A stretch of DNA of 64,000 bases from Parerythrobacter lutipelagi (GCF_005434975.1 NZ_SKCJ01000002.1:1054001-1118000), one strand, 5' to 3'; shown: positions 41,757-52,630, counted from the first letter of the stretch. Notes: a model not told the origin generated them from the sequence alone. Made by a program: numbers and translations.

Positions 41757-43502
41757 GTGTCAGAGCGCAGCGGCGCATCAATTCTGGTCGAAAGCCTTGT
41801 TGAACATGGCGTAGAGTTCGTTTTCGGTTATCCGGGTGGTGCAGTCCTCCCGATCTATGACGAGCTTTTCGGCGATGACCGGATCCGTCACATTCTGGTT
41901 CGACATGAAGCCGGCGCAGCGCATGCGGCAGAAGGCTATGCCCGTTCAACTGGCAAGCCGGGTGTCGTTCTCGTCACCTCCGGCCCTGGCGCCACCAATG
42001 CTGTGACCGGCATCGCTGATGCGCACCTCGATTCCATTCCTTTGGTGGTGATCACCGGGCAGGTTCCGACCGCTCTGATCGGGACCGACGCGTTTCAGGA
42101 AGCCGACACCGTCGGCATCACGCGTCACTGCACCAAGCATAACTACCTGGTGAAAGATCCTGACGATCTCGCCGCGACGATTGCCGAAGCGTTCCGGATC
42201 GCGACAAGCGGCAGGCCCGGCCCGGTGCTCGTCGATATTCCCAAGGATGTGCAGATTGCGGTGGCTGACCCGGCCAGGGCGTCGACCCGGGAAATGGCTT
42301 CGCATCGCTATCAGCCGCGAACCGAAGGCAAGTCCGGCAAGATCAGCCAGGCAATCGAGATGATCGCCGCTGCCGAACGTCCGGTTTTTTACACTGGCGG
42401 CGGAGTGATCAACTCCGGTCCTGAAGCTAGCCGCTTGCTGCGCGAATTGCAGCGTCTGACCGGCGCGCCCCTTACCAGCACGCTGATGGGGCTGGGCTCG
42501 TTCCCGTCCGACCATCCCGACTGGCTCGGCATGTTGGGCATGCACGGTACGTACGAAGCCAATATGGCGATGAACAAGTCCGACCTGATCGTGGCTGTCG
42601 GCGCTCGATTTGATGACCGGGTGACCGGACGGCTCGATGCCTTCGCACCCGAGGCAAAGAAGATTCACATCGACATCGATCGGGCCAGCATCAACAAGAT
42701 TGTACCGGTCGATCTCGGTATCGTCGGCGATTGCGGAACGGTCCTGAAACAGCTGATCGATGCGTGGGGCAGCCGCACGGCCCATGACATCAGCGAATGG
42801 CAGGCACGGATCATGGGTTGGCGCGCCCGCGAATCCCTCGCTTATCCGGAACGAAACGATGTGCTCATGCCGCAAAAGGCGGTGGAACGACTCTACGCGC
42901 TGACCAAGGATCGCAACCCGATCATCAGCACCGAAGTCGGCCAGCACCAGATGTGGGCGGCGCAGTACTTCGGCTTTCGCGATCCGAACAAATGGCTGAC
43001 CAGCGGCGGCCTCGGCACGATGGGCTACGGCCTGCCCGCGGCGATCGGTGCGCAGCTGGGCCATCCGGATGATCTGGTGATCGATATCGCAGGCGAAGCC
43101 TCTATCCAGATGAACATTCAGGAACTTGGCACCGCGAGCCAGTATCGCTTGCCGGTCAAGGTGTTCATCCTCAACAACGAATATATGGGCATGGTCCGCC
43201 AATGGCAGGAACTGACCTACGAAAGCCGCTACTCCAATTCATACAGCGACAGCCTGCCCGATTTCGTCAGGCTGGCAGAGGCCTATGGCTGGAAAGGCAT
43301 TCGGATCGAGGACGAAGCCGGTCTGGACGCAGGTATTCAGGCGATGCTGGACCATGACGGGCCGGTGATGGTCGATTGCCTCGTGTCGAAGGACGCCAAT
43401 TGCTATCCGATGATCCCGAGCGGCGCGGCGCACACAGACATGCTGCTCTATGGCGACGAGGTCGAAGGCACGATGGACGACGAAGCCAAGGCTCTGGTGT
43501 GA
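41757..43502 (+). CDS. ilvB: Acetolactate synthase large subunit
   Basis: The thiamine-diphosphate enzyme that condenses pyruvate to acetolactate for Val/Leu, or with 2-oxobutyrate for Ile. It is 581 residues long, full length. Visible are [15 protein letters not shown] (catalytic Glu nearby, [14 protein letters not shown]), the FAD-binding middle domain and the C-terminal ThDP motif in [17 protein letters not shown]...NNEYMG (AGEAS is the usual alphaproteobacterial variant). The GTG at 41757 with GGAGGA upstream is preferred over an in-frame TTG at 41745. Its stop overlaps the next gene (TGATG). Confidence 0.97.
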   Translation: MSERSGASILVESLVEHGVEFVFGYPGGAVLPIYDELFGDDRIRHILVRHEAGAAHAAEGYARSTGKPGVVLVTSGPGATNAVTGIADAHLDSIPLVVITGQVPTALIGTDAFQEADTVGITRHCTKHNYLVKDPDDLAATIAEAFRIATSGRPGPVLVDIPKDVQIAVADPARASTREMASHRYQPRTEGKSGKISQAIEMIAAAERPVFYTGGGVINSGPEASRLLRELQRLTGAPLTSTLMGLGSFPSDHPDWLGMLGMHGTYEANMAMNKSDLIVAVGARFDDRVTGRLDAFAPEAKKIHIDIDRASINKIVPVDLGIVGDCGTVLKQLIDAWGSRTAHDISEWQARIMGWRARESLAYPERNDVLMPQKAVERLYALTKDRNPIISTEVGQHQMWAAQYFGFRDPNKWLTSGGLGTMGYGLPAAIGAQLGHPDDLVIDIAGEASIQMNIQELGTASQYRLPVKVFILNNEYMGMVRQWQELTYESRYSNSYSDSLPDFVRLAEAYGWKGIRIEDEAGLDAGIQAMLDHDGPVMVDCLVSKDANCYPMIPSGAAHTDMLLYGDEVEGTMDDEAKALV

Positions 43503-43804
43503 TGGGAGCAAAAGCCACCCTCCCAAAGGCAATCGCAGAATGTGCAGAACGCCGTACTTGGTTTCCGCGTCTGGCTGCTGAAGAGGTTCTCACTTGGTGC
43601 GAAGAAAATGCGCAGAAATTCCTCGGAATGGACGTAGCGCAGAAAAATTCAGATGGGACTTGGACTCTCTTGATCGATCCAATCCTCGATCTAAGCGATC
43701 AGACTGATAATTTTGAAGCAATACGACGGGGTCGACTCTTCTTGGCCGAAAATGACGGAGAGGGTCGGATGTTTGATCCGGTCTGGAAGGGGCGTTCAAC
43801 ATGA
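43502..43804 (+). CDS. Unrecognised 100-aa protein inserted between ilvB and ilvN
   Basis: The ATG at 43502 shares one base with the ilvB stop (TGATG), and the TGA at 43802-43804 overlaps the ilvN start (ATGA), so it is translationally linked on both sides. The 100 residues are soluble, with WCEENAQKFLGMDVAQKNSDG and a C-terminal RGRLFLAENDGEGRMFDPVW. No signal peptide or membrane segment. A/T-ending codons are frequent (AAA, AAT, TCA, CTA, ATA), unlike the flanking genes, suggesting later acquisition. Normally ilvB and ilvN are adjacent. I do not recognise the family. Confidence 0.72.
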   Translation: MGAKATLPKAIAECAERRTWFPRLAAEEVLTWCEENAQKFLGMDVAQKNSDGTWTLLIDPILDLSDQTDNFEAIRRGRLFLAENDGEGRMFDPVWKGRST

Positions 43805-44316
43805 AAATCACGCAAGCCCAGTCCGAGCGGCATGTCCTGGCCGTTACCGTGGACAATGAACCCGGTATCCTCGCGAAGATCACCGGTCTGTTCACCGCAC
43901 GCGGATACAATATCGACAGCCTAACGGTGGCCGACATCACGGAGGATCACGCGATCAGCCGGGTTACGATCGTGACCAACGGCCCACCGGAAGTGATCGA
44001 CCAGATCCATGCACAGCTTGAACGACTGGTTCCGGTCCACAAGGTTATCGACCTGAGCGAAGCAGGCCCGCATGTCGAACGGGAACTGGCGCTGGTGAAA
44101 GTGGCCGGTATCGGCGAGAAACGTGTCGAGGCGCTGCGCCTTGCGGACATATTTCGAGCGCATCCGGTCGACACCACCACGTCCAGCTTCATCTTCGAAA
44201 TCACCGGTCCGCCGGACAAGGTGGACAGTTTCATCGCGCTGATGCGCGAACTCGGACTGGTCGAGGTCGGCCGCACCGGCATCGTGGGGATGATGCGCGG
44301 GGCGGAAGGAGCCTGA
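43801..44316 (+). CDS. ilvN: Acetolactate synthase small (regulatory) subunit
   Basis: Stimulates the large subunit and confers feedback inhibition by branched-chain amino acids. The 171 residues have the ACT domain (HVLAVTVDNEPGILAKITGLF, YNIDSLTVADI) and a second C-terminal domain (HPVDTTTSSFIFEITGPPDKVDSF). Full length. The start overlaps the stop of the orphan gene. Also called ilvH. Confidence 0.97.
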   Translation: MKITQAQSERHVLAVTVDNEPGILAKITGLFTARGYNIDSLTVADITEDHAISRVTIVTNGPPEVIDQIHAQLERLVPVHKVIDLSEAGPHVERELALVKVAGIGEKRVEALRLADIFRAHPVDTTTSSFIFEITGPPDKVDSFIALMRELGLVEVGRTGIVGMMRGAEGA

Positions 44317-44319
44317 TAG

Positions 44320-45435
<1,116 letters not shown>

Positions 45436-45465
45436 TCAGTAGGAAGCGCTCATGGGAGAATTCTC

Positions 45466-46071
45466 GTGAGCGCGCCTGCCGACATGAAATTCGCCTGCGC
45501 CTGTGGGTCGGTTTCCGGTGTCATAGAGCAGGCGACAGCGGCTGAGGGCGATTACGTGGTCTGCCATTGCGCTGACTGCCGTGATCTCGTGCGCCACTTT
45601 CGGCAGGAGGAACGTGTTCTCGATCCGAATGGCGGCACCGCGCTTTACCAGTCGCGCTGCGCACGCTTGCGCATACACAGTGGCAAGGATCTTCTTGCCG
45701 GGCTGCATATGACTGAAGGACCGACGCTGCGCTGGTACGCGAAATGTTGCAGCACGCCGCTTTTCAACACCTACAAGAACGCGCGTATTCCATATGTAAC
45801 CACAGTGCTGGCGAATTGCGATGTAACCTCGCAAGAGAAGCTGGGCGGGCCGCTCGGCCACCTGTTTCTCGACCAAGGCACAGGCGACACCAGTGAATTG
45901 AAGCCGCTGTCCATGAACCGGCTGATGCTACGTTTCATGCCGCGTATGCTAAAGGACATCGTCTCGGGAGACCGGCGACGCAGCGAACTGTTCGACGCTG
46001 AAACTCTGGATCCGATCGTCGTCCCGCACCGGCTGACAGATGCGGAGCAACGTGCGTTGGGGCGTTTATGA
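45466..46071 (+). CDS. DUF6151 / GFA-like zinc-binding protein
   Basis: A 201-residue soluble protein with Cys clusters CACGS, VCHCADCRDL and YAKCCSTPLFN, arranged as in glutathione-dependent formaldehyde-activating (GFA/Mss4-fold) proteins, so it probably binds zinc. The C-terminal half is of the DUF6151 type. Starts at GTG 45466; ATG 45484 is an alternative. It overlaps the hydroxyacid oxidase gene by ATGA, so the two are likely one operon. The function is unknown. Confidence 0.8.
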   Translation: MSAPADMKFACACGSVSGVIEQATAAEGDYVVCHCADCRDLVRHFRQEERVLDPNGGTALYQSRCARLRIHSGKDLLAGLHMTEGPTLRWYAKCCSTPLFNTYKNARIPYVTTVLANCDVTSQEKLGGPLGHLFLDQGTGDTSELKPLSMNRLMLRFMPRMLKDIVSGDRRRSELFDAETLDPIVVPHRLTDAEQRALGRL

Positions 46072-47216
46072 AGCTGAGCGATTGCCACAATATCGACGAC
46101 TTCCGCAAGCTGGCCAGGCGGCGACTGCCCTGGCCTGTGCTCGATTATATCGACGGCGCGGCGGATGACGAGATTACCAAGGCGCGCAACACCAGCGCCT
46201 TCGATGATGTCGACCTGGTACCGAATGTCCTCGCGGGCGTGGCCACCATCGACACGTCCTGCATGATCATGCGCCGCAAAAGCGCGCTACCGCTGATGCT
46301 GAGCCCGACAGCCCTGCAACGGGCGTTCCATCGCGATGGCGAGCGAGCCGTGGCACTGGCAGCCGAAAGATTCGGTGTATGGTTCGGCATCTCCAGCCTT
46401 GCCACGCATTCGATCGAGGAAATCGCCGCGCTATCCAGCGGCCCCAAGCTCTTCCAGCTCTATGTCCACAAGGACCGGGGTCTCAACACCAGCATGATCG
46501 AACGCTGTCAGGCCAGCGGGTTCGATGCATTGGCGCTCACCGTCGACACCATCGTGTCCGGCAAGCGAGAGCGGTGTCTGCGTTCTGGCTTCACCACCCC
46601 GCCACGCTTCAGCCCCAGCGCGCTGCTCAGCTATGCCACGCGCCCGCGCTGGACGCTCGACTATGTCTTCGGGCCCAAGTTCCGCCTGCCCAATCTCGAC
46701 GGGCATGTGCAGGAAGGGTCAGGCAAGGCCGTCAGCATTCAGGATTATTTCAACACCATGCTCGACACGGGCATGGACTGGGATACCGCTGCGCGCATCC
46801 GCCAGGACTGGGGCGGCACTTTTTGCCTCAAGGGTGTAATGAGCGCAGGCGATGCGCGCCGCGCGGTCGATATTGGCGCCGATGCGATCATGGTTTCGAA
46901 CCATGGTGGGCGGCAACTCGACGGCAGCCGGGCCCCTTTCGATCAGCTGCGTGAAATAGTCGATGCGGTCGGCGGCGAGATCGAGATCATCTGCGACGGA
47001 GGTGTGCGGCGCGGGACGCATGCGCTTAAGAGCCTGTGTGCGGGGGCAACGGCGGCGAGCGGCGGCAGATTGTACCTCTATGCTCTCGCAGCAGCCGGAC
47101 AGGACGGAGTGGAGCGCGCGATCGGTATTCTGAAAGACGAGATCGAGCGTGGAATGCGGCTCATGGGGGTGACTTCGGTCGATCAACTCACTGCGGACCG
47201 CTTGCGCTGGCGCTAG
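46068..47216 (+). CDS. FMN-dependent alpha-hydroxy-acid oxidase/dehydrogenase (LldD-like)
   Basis: A 382-residue TIM-barrel flavoprotein: ARRRLPWPVLDYIDGAADDE at the start, QLYVHKDRGL, LTVDTIVSGKRERCLRSG, KGVMSAGDARRAVDIGADAIMVSNHGGRQLDG (catalytic His in SNHGGRQLD) and CDGGVRRGTHALKSLCAGA. Oxidises L-lactate, glycolate, mandelate or similar 2-hydroxyacids; which one cannot be told. It is probably membrane-associated only if lldD-like; no membrane segment seen. Confidence 0.92.
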   Translation: MKLSDCHNIDDFRKLARRRLPWPVLDYIDGAADDEITKARNTSAFDDVDLVPNVLAGVATIDTSCMIMRRKSALPLMLSPTALQRAFHRDGERAVALAAERFGVWFGISSLATHSIEEIAALSSGPKLFQLYVHKDRGLNTSMIERCQASGFDALALTVDTIVSGKRERCLRSGFTTPPRFSPSALLSYATRPRWTLDYVFGPKFRLPNLDGHVQEGSGKAVSIQDYFNTMLDTGMDWDTAARIRQDWGGTFCLKGVMSAGDARRAVDIGADAIMVSNHGGRQLDGSRAPFDQLREIVDAVGGEIEIICDGGVRRGTHALKSLCAGATAASGGRLYLYALAAAGQDGVERAIGILKDEIERGMRLMGVTSVDQLTADRLRWR

Positions 47217-48343
47217 ACCATCCTTGCAAAACAGGCGCGCAATTCGCTCACGAAAAGATCGGGCTGTTCCCACGCCGCGAAGTGCCCGCCTTCGTGCATG
47301 TCGTTCCAGTGCACGATATTGCTATAGCGCCGCTCCGCCCATTTGCGCGGTGCGGGAATGATTTCCTTCGGATAGGCGCTCACCCCGGTTGGCAGCGCGA
47401 CCTCGCCTTCTCCGAACTTTGCGAAGCTTTCCCAGTATAGCCGCGCGGCTGACGCTCCTGTCGCGGGCAACCAGTAGAGCATGATGTTGTCGAGGATGGC
47501 GTCCATCGATAGCGCGTCGAACGGCGACCCGTCGTTGTCCGTCCATGCGAACATTTTTTCGAGTATCCAGGCGGCCAATGCCACGGGCGAATCTACCAGA
47601 CCGTATCCGATGGTTTGCGGACGGGTGCTCTGCTGCTTGGAATAGCCGGAATCCCAATCCTGGTAGAACTGGAGCGCTTTGAGAGCTTTCACTTCGTCTG
47701 GTCCGGGCGTGGCCAGATCATCGGGCCCTGGGCGACCGATCGGCATGTTTACGTGGATGCCGACGCACCCCGCGGGGGCCTGCGCACCGATCATCGTCGT
47801 GACAGCTGAACCCCAGTCCCCGCCCTGCGCCACCCACCGATCATAGCCGAGTCGCTGCATCAGCGTGGCCCATGCCTTGCCTATCCTCTCGACGCCCCAG
47901 CCCGTTTCGGTCGGTTTGCCGGAAAACCCGTAGCCCGGAAGCGACGGTGCTACGACGTGGAATGCCTGCGCGTCGGGACCAGTCGGATCGGCGAGTTCAT
48001 CGATGACACCGAGAAACTCGACAACCGATCCGGGCCAGCCATGAGTGATGATAAGCGGTAACGCATCTTCGCGGGGCGAACGGCGGTGCAGGAAATGGAT
48101 ATCGAGCTTGTCGATCTCGGTCACGAATTGGCCGATTTCGTTCAATCGCCGCTCACATCGCCGCCAGTCATAGTCGAGCCGCCAGTATGCAAGCAGCTCT
48201 TTCAACACGTCCAGTTTGGTGCCCTGCGTCCAATCGGCGACAGGTTCAGCTTCCGGCAGACGCGCCTGGTCGAGGCGCTTGGCGAGGTAGGTCAGCTCGT
48301 CGTCCGACACCGCTAGGGTAAAAGGGCGAATTTCCGCGCTCAT
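47213..48343 (-). CDS. Epoxide hydrolase family alpha/beta hydrolase
   Basis: A 376-residue protein with an N-terminal epoxide-hydrolase cap domain (VSDDELTYLAKRLDQARLPE) and an alpha/beta-hydrolase core. The oxyanion segment ITHGWPGSVVEF and the nucleophile motif VAQGGDWGSAVTTMIG (Asp nucleophile in GGDWG) are typical of the microsomal-like EHN group, with AYPKEIIPAPRKWAERRY and GGHFAAWEQP (likely catalytic His) near the end. Converges with the hydroxyacid oxidase (4-base overlap) and overlaps the thioesterase stop upstream. Confidence 0.92.
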   Translation of the reverse strand: MSAEIRPFTLAVSDDELTYLAKRLDQARLPEAEPVADWTQGTKLDVLKELLAYWRLDYDWRRCERRLNEIGQFVTEIDKLDIHFLHRRSPREDALPLIITHGWPGSVVEFLGVIDELADPTGPDAQAFHVVAPSLPGYGFSGKPTETGWGVERIGKAWATLMQRLGYDRWVAQGGDWGSAVTTMIGAQAPAGCVGIHVNMPIGRPGPDDLATPGPDEVKALKALQFYQDWDSGYSKQQSTRPQTIGYGLVDSPVALAAWILEKMFAWTDNDGSPFDALSMDAILDNIMLYWLPATGASAARLYWESFAKFGEGEVALPTGVSAYPKEIIPAPRKWAERRYSNIVHWNDMHEGGHFAAWEQPDLFVSELRACFARMV

Positions 48344-48777
48344 GAGGATTTCTCAAAGGCTGCGTCCGATGCCTTCTGCACCCGCGCAGAATCAGCGAGC
48401 AGGATCGTGCTCGTCGCCTTCGCCAGGACCGTACCATCCGGTGCCTTCAGATGCCCTTCGTAAAAAGCGGTTCGGCGGCCATCGCGCTCGACCCAGCCCT
48501 CCGCGATTACGAGGCCCGGCCTCGTCGGCGCGAAGAAGCTGACCTTCAGTTCCAGCGACATCGGCGTAATGCCTGTGCCATGCTTGGCGATCGCCGCATG
48601 CGCCATGGCGGCGTCGATCCATCCGGTGATGAAGCCGCCCTGCACCACACCGCCCGAATGGCACATCTCGGGCCGCGCCTCGTATTCGAGTGTCGCCTTG
48701 CCCTCGGGCGCCATCGCCACGATGCGTTTCAGCCCCATATGGCGATAGAGCGGGTCGTCCAGGTTCGTTTCTGTCAT
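48340..48777 (-). CDS. PaaI family acyl-CoA thioesterase
   Basis: A 145-residue hotdog-fold protein with MCHSGGVVQGGFITGWIDAAMAHA (active-site helix with the conserved G-x-x-x-x-x-x-D/G and catalytic Asp), followed by LELKVSFFAPTRPGLVIAEGWV. It probably hydrolyses phenylacetyl- or other acyl-CoAs. The ATG at 48777 is by homology; an open frame extends to 48843 but overlaps the leuA upstream region. It overlaps the epoxide hydrolase gene by 4 bases. Confidence 0.88.
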   Translation of the reverse strand: MTETNLDDPLYRHMGLKRIVAMAPEGKATLEYEARPEMCHSGGVVQGGFITGWIDAAMAHAAIAKHGTGITPMSLELKVSFFAPTRPGLVIAEGWVERDGRRTAFYEGHLKAPDGTVLAKATSTILLADSARVQKASDAAFEKSS

Positions 48778-48854
48778 GATGTGGACGTTGCCCGCACACC
48801 ATTTCCTTTTCAAGCGCCTTGCTTCCCGCGCAATTATCGGCATATGTGCAGCCC

Positions 48855-48905
48855 ATGACGCGCAACGGATCGATCATTCTACGACTTACCCGCCCTTGGG
48901 CGTGA
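48855..48905 (+). promoter_or_regulatory. Possible leader peptide of leuA (weak)
   Basis: A 16-codon frame MTRNGSIILRLTRPWA with Ile-Ile-Leu and the rare codon CTA ends 82 bases before the leuA ATG. No ribosome binding site is clear and no textbook terminator follows. Mentioned because leuA leaders of this size regulate by attenuation in other proteobacteria. Confidence 0.2.
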
Positions 48906-48987
48906 CCTGACGCGTGCTCTTGCGGCGCGCGGGGCGCTCAAGGGACATTCAGCCGATCCATCAGTCATCAAGCAAAGCCCCGACATC

Positions 48988-50667
48988 ATGCCCATGCTTT
49001 CGCAACCGAGCCAGAAATACCGCCCCTTCCCGCAGATCGATTTGCCCGACCGTCAATGGCCGAGCCGCGCGATCACCGTCCCGCCGCGCTGGCTTTCCAC
49101 CGATCTGCGCGATGGCAACCAGTCGATCATCGATCCGATGGACGCGGTGAAGAAAAACCGCTTCTTCGATCTACTCGTCGAAATCGGAGTTAAGGAAATC
49201 GAAGTCGGCTTCCCCAGCGCCGGGGCGACCGAGTTTGACTTCATCCATGGCCTTGTCCAGTCCGGCAGTATTCCTGACGATGTGACTGTGCAGGTTCTGA
49301 CGCAGAGCCGCGCAGATCTGATCCGGACTAGCTTCGAAAGCCTGAACGGTGCGCGCGCGGCAATCGTCCATCTGTACAATGCGGTCAGTCCCGCATGGCG
49401 CGATATCGTCTTCCGCATGAGCAAGGACGAGGTTCGGGCAATCGCGGTTGCCGGGGCACAAGTGATGCGTGACGAAGCGGCCGCGCGTCCGGATACCGAT
49501 TGGCATTTCCAGTACTCACCAGAGACATTCTCGACCGCTGAACTCGACTTCAGCATTTCTGTTTGCGAAGCGGTGATGGAAATCCTTCGGCCCACCCCGG
49601 AACGCCCCATCATCCTCAATCTTCCCGCCACCGTGGAGGCGGCATCACCCAATATCTACGCCGATCAGATCGAATATTTCTGCCGCAACCTGCCCAACCG
49701 GGACGCTGCCGTTATCAGTCTGCACACTCACAACGACCGCGGTACAGGTGTAGCAGCGGCGGAACTGGGCCTGATGGCAGGCGCGGACCGTGTCGAGGGC
49801 TGCCTGTTCGGCAATGGCGAGCGCACCGGGAATTGCTGTCTCGTGACGATGGCCCTCAATATGTACACGCAGGGCGTCGATCCCGGGCTCGATTTTTCGG
49901 ATATCGACCGGGTCATCGAAACGGTCGAATATTGCAATCAGATCCCTGTGCACCAGCGTCATCCCTACGGCGGCGAACTGGTCTACACGGCGTTTTCCGG
50001 TAGCCATCAGGATGCGATCAAAAAGGGTTTCGACGCTCAAGAGAAGCAGAATGACGAGCACTGGCGGGTGCCTTACCTGCCGATAGACCCGGCCGATCTG
50101 GGCCGCAATTACGAAGCTGTGATCCGGGTCAACTCGCAGAGCGGCAAAGGCGGTTTTGCCTGGGTGCTGGAACAGGATCAGGGGCTTAAACTTCCCAAGA
50201 AGATGCAGGCCGATTTCTCAAAACATGTCCAGCGGATGGCCGACGAACTCGGCCGCGAACTGGGCGCAACGGATATCTGGGACGCATTCCGCAGGGCCTA
50301 TCATGTCCAGACCGAGAAAAAGCATTTCCAGCTGATCGACTATGATGAAAGTCGCGCTGCCGACGGCACCCGCATCTTGACCGGCACCATCGCCGTTGAA
50401 GGCAAGGAACAGCGGGTCAGCGGACGCGGCAATGGTTTGATTTCTTCCGTCCTGACAACGATCGAGGAAAGCTTCGGGTTGAGCCTGGAGATCTGCGATT
50501 ATTCGGAACACGCTCTGGGGTCCGGGCGCGATGCCAACGCCGCTGCCTACCTCGAATGCCGCACACCGGACGGGCAAACCATCTGGGGCTGCGGGATCGA
50601 CGAAGACGTCGCAACAGCAGGTGTCCGCGCCGTTCTGAGCGCGGTCAATTCGGCGGTTTCCCGCTAG
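48988..50667 (+). CDS. leuA: 2-isopropylmalate synthase
   Basis: First committed step of leucine synthesis, condensing acetyl-CoA with 2-ketoisovalerate. The 559 residues are the long LeuA type with a regulatory C-terminal domain. The TIM barrel carries STDLRDGNQSIIDPMD (metal Asp), the HxH metal site VISLHTHNDRGTG and EGCLFGNGERTGNC; the regulatory domain starts about residue 430. The start could be 48988 or 48994. Confidence 0.97.
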   Translation: MPMLSQPSQKYRPFPQIDLPDRQWPSRAITVPPRWLSTDLRDGNQSIIDPMDAVKKNRFFDLLVEIGVKEIEVGFPSAGATEFDFIHGLVQSGSIPDDVTVQVLTQSRADLIRTSFESLNGARAAIVHLYNAVSPAWRDIVFRMSKDEVRAIAVAGAQVMRDEAAARPDTDWHFQYSPETFSTAELDFSISVCEAVMEILRPTPERPIILNLPATVEAASPNIYADQIEYFCRNLPNRDAAVISLHTHNDRGTGVAAAELGLMAGADRVEGCLFGNGERTGNCCLVTMALNMYTQGVDPGLDFSDIDRVIETVEYCNQIPVHQRHPYGGELVYTAFSGSHQDAIKKGFDAQEKQNDEHWRVPYLPIDPADLGRNYEAVIRVNSQSGKGGFAWVLEQDQGLKLPKKMQADFSKHVQRMADELGRELGATDIWDAFRRAYHVQTEKKHFQLIDYDESRAADGTRILTGTIAVEGKEQRVSGRGNGLISSVLTTIEESFGLSLEICDYSEHALGSGRDANAAAYLECRTPDGQTIWGCGIDEDVATAGVRAVLSAVNSAVSR

Positions 50668-52463
50668 CTGCCTTTCCGCCTGAGCACGAGCCGTTGCTCA
50701 TTGCCCCGCGTGTTCATACGCAAACGGTCGCCCTTGATCTGATATTGGAACACCAGGTCGGTGTAATCGATCAGTAACTGGTTCTCGTTGATCTGGAATG
50801 TCTGCTCGATCTGCGTACCGGCCTGACTGCCTCGCTGGCGGTAGGTGATGAGCTCATTGTCGGAAGTGATTTCGACGATATCGCCGCGCGCGAGATCGCG
50901 CAGACCGCGCTGCGATGCGACCTCCCACTTGCCGACCACAGCCATCGGCTTCAGGTCTTTTGGTATTTCCCCTGATACCCCGGCCAGCACCGCCGAGCGG
51001 CGCGACAGGCCGGATACCAGCTCACGCTCTTTCTGAAGCTCTTCCAGTCCGCTTACCGAAAGTCGCTGGTTGAGCGCATTGATCTGCCGGTAAGCATACG
51101 TCCGGTCGTTTCGGGTATGATAGGCGCCGAGCGCATCGTGCAGGGTCAGATATTCGTCGACCAGCGCATGCGCCATTGCCAGCTGCCGGGGAACCGCACG
51201 ATCCGTTGGCGCCGCGACGCTTCTATCACTGCCTTTCGCCCCGGAGATGCCGTCGGTGTAAGTGATCGAAGCTGTCACTAGTGGTTCGCCAGCCTCGCGT
51301 TGCGCAGGTGGCAGGAATTTGCGCTGTGTATCGCGGTCCAAAGTGGCGAAGATGCCGCCACCGTTCTCTGAAAGGAACGCCGATCCAATTGTGACGGAAA
51401 TCGCGCCATCACCCAAGTCGGTCAGCAGCTCGTTGGGCACGCCGAACACCGCATTGATCTTGTACCCATCAGTAGGCTTCAGCGTGATCGCCACATCGTG
51501 CGCCACCTCTGTGACCATATTGAAGAACTCGCGTTCGAACAGATCCGCCCCGTCGCCTTCGTCAGCAAGATAAAACAGGTTACCGCCGCGCACGCTCGAT
51601 ATCTTTAGTGCCAATGCGTTGTCGAACTGAATCCCGACGCCGATCGTAGTCATTCCGACGCCCTGCCGCGATCCGGCGACTGCCATGCCCATGAAACCCT
51701 CGGGCGCGGTGTTGCCCACATTCGGCAGTTCGTCGGTCAGCAACATGATCCGTGTCTTGCGCTCAGTGTCTGCCCGTTCCGTCAAGGCCAGATCGTAACC
51801 GAGCTTGAGACCGGCTTCCATATTGGTCGAACCCGCGCTCTCAAGGCTGCGAATTGCGCGCTCGAGGATTGCACGGTTCGGCCCGATATCAACCACCGGC
51901 ATCTCGATCTTGGTATCTGTTTCAAAGGATACCATCCCGAAGCGATCGGTATCACGCAGTTTCGACAGGGCTTCGAGGAGGCCTTCGCGCAAGCGCGCGA
52001 TCGGTTCGCCGGACATTGAGCCGGAACGATCGACCACTGCGACAAGACTCAGCGGTTCCTGCTGCAGCAGGTCCGCATCGACATTGCTGGCGAAACCCAG
52101 GCCCACAAAATGCGTATCCTCCGCTCGCAACGGCAAGGATGCGGACATGACGTGGCTTGAGACGCAGAATGTTTGCTCACAGCCGCTCTGGACAGGCAGC
52201 GTAAGATCATACTCGCCTAACAGCCCTTCCATCGTGAGCGTATCGGGCTTTGGCAAGAAATCACCGTTCAGAGAAACCGAACGGAACTGCTTGATGTCCT
52301 GCGCCCCGCCCTGCCGGATTCGTGCGCCGGTAACGACTACCAGGCTGTCTGCCTGTTCCTCATCATCCTGCGCATTCTGAGCGATCAATGGCATGGCACT
52401 ACCGGCCAGTCCGAGGACAACAGCTACAGACAAAATGCGCTTCGGGATTTCAGATCGAATCAC
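50664..52463 (-). CDS. Secreted VWA-domain protein (YfbK-like, DUF3520)
   Basis: A 599-residue protein. The GTG at 52463 has GGAGGT five bases before it and gives a Sec signal (RILSVAVVLGLAGSAMPLIAQ). The mature part begins ADSLVVVTGARIRQGGAQD, a TonB-box-like segment. Then come VWA (MIDAS in DRSGSMSG, Thr in STNMEAG, Asp in LLTDE) at about 140-310 and a C-terminal DUF3520-like region. An RCS-like disulfide C..FC is at 99-103 (CEQTFCVSS). Probably an envelope protein. It converges with leuA (4-base overlap). Confidence 0.85.
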   Translation of the reverse strand: MIRSEIPKRILSVAVVLGLAGSAMPLIAQNAQDDEEQADSLVVVTGARIRQGGAQDIKQFRSVSLNGDFLPKPDTLTMEGLLGEYDLTLPVQSGCEQTFCVSSHVMSASLPLRAEDTHFVGLGFASNVDADLLQQEPLSLVAVVDRSGSMSGEPIARLREGLLEALSKLRDTDRFGMVSFETDTKIEMPVVDIGPNRAILERAIRSLESAGSTNMEAGLKLGYDLALTERADTERKTRIMLLTDELPNVGNTAPEGFMGMAVAGSRQGVGMTTIGVGIQFDNALALKISSVRGGNLFYLADEGDGADLFEREFFNMVTEVAHDVAITLKPTDGYKINAVFGVPNELLTDLGDGAISVTIGSAFLSENGGGIFATLDRDTQRKFLPPAQREAGEPLVTASITYTDGISGAKGSDRSVAAPTDRAVPRQLAMAHALVDEYLTLHDALGAYHTRNDRTYAYRQINALNQRLSVSGLEELQKERELVSGLSRRSAVLAGVSGEIPKDLKPMAVVGKWEVASQRGLRDLARGDIVEITSDNELITYRQRGSQAGTQIEQTFQINENQLLIDYTDLVFQYQIKGDRLRMNTRGNEQRLVLRRKGS

Positions 52464-52630
52464 GGCGACCTCCATTTCGTCGCAACCTTATGCCATTGAA
52501 ATTGCGAAGAGGAAAACGGGCGCTGTCCTACATGAACGCATGTGGGTAAAATCGGGTAATGGCAGCCTCACCCAATGTCCCTTCGAAATCCCGCGACATA
52601 CGCGCTGCATGCGGAGGGTTTCATTCTCTT

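Noticed and set aside
41946-43202. A long frame antisense to ilvB
   Set aside because: Shadow of ilvB; similar frames occur opposite ilvC, purL and other long genes.
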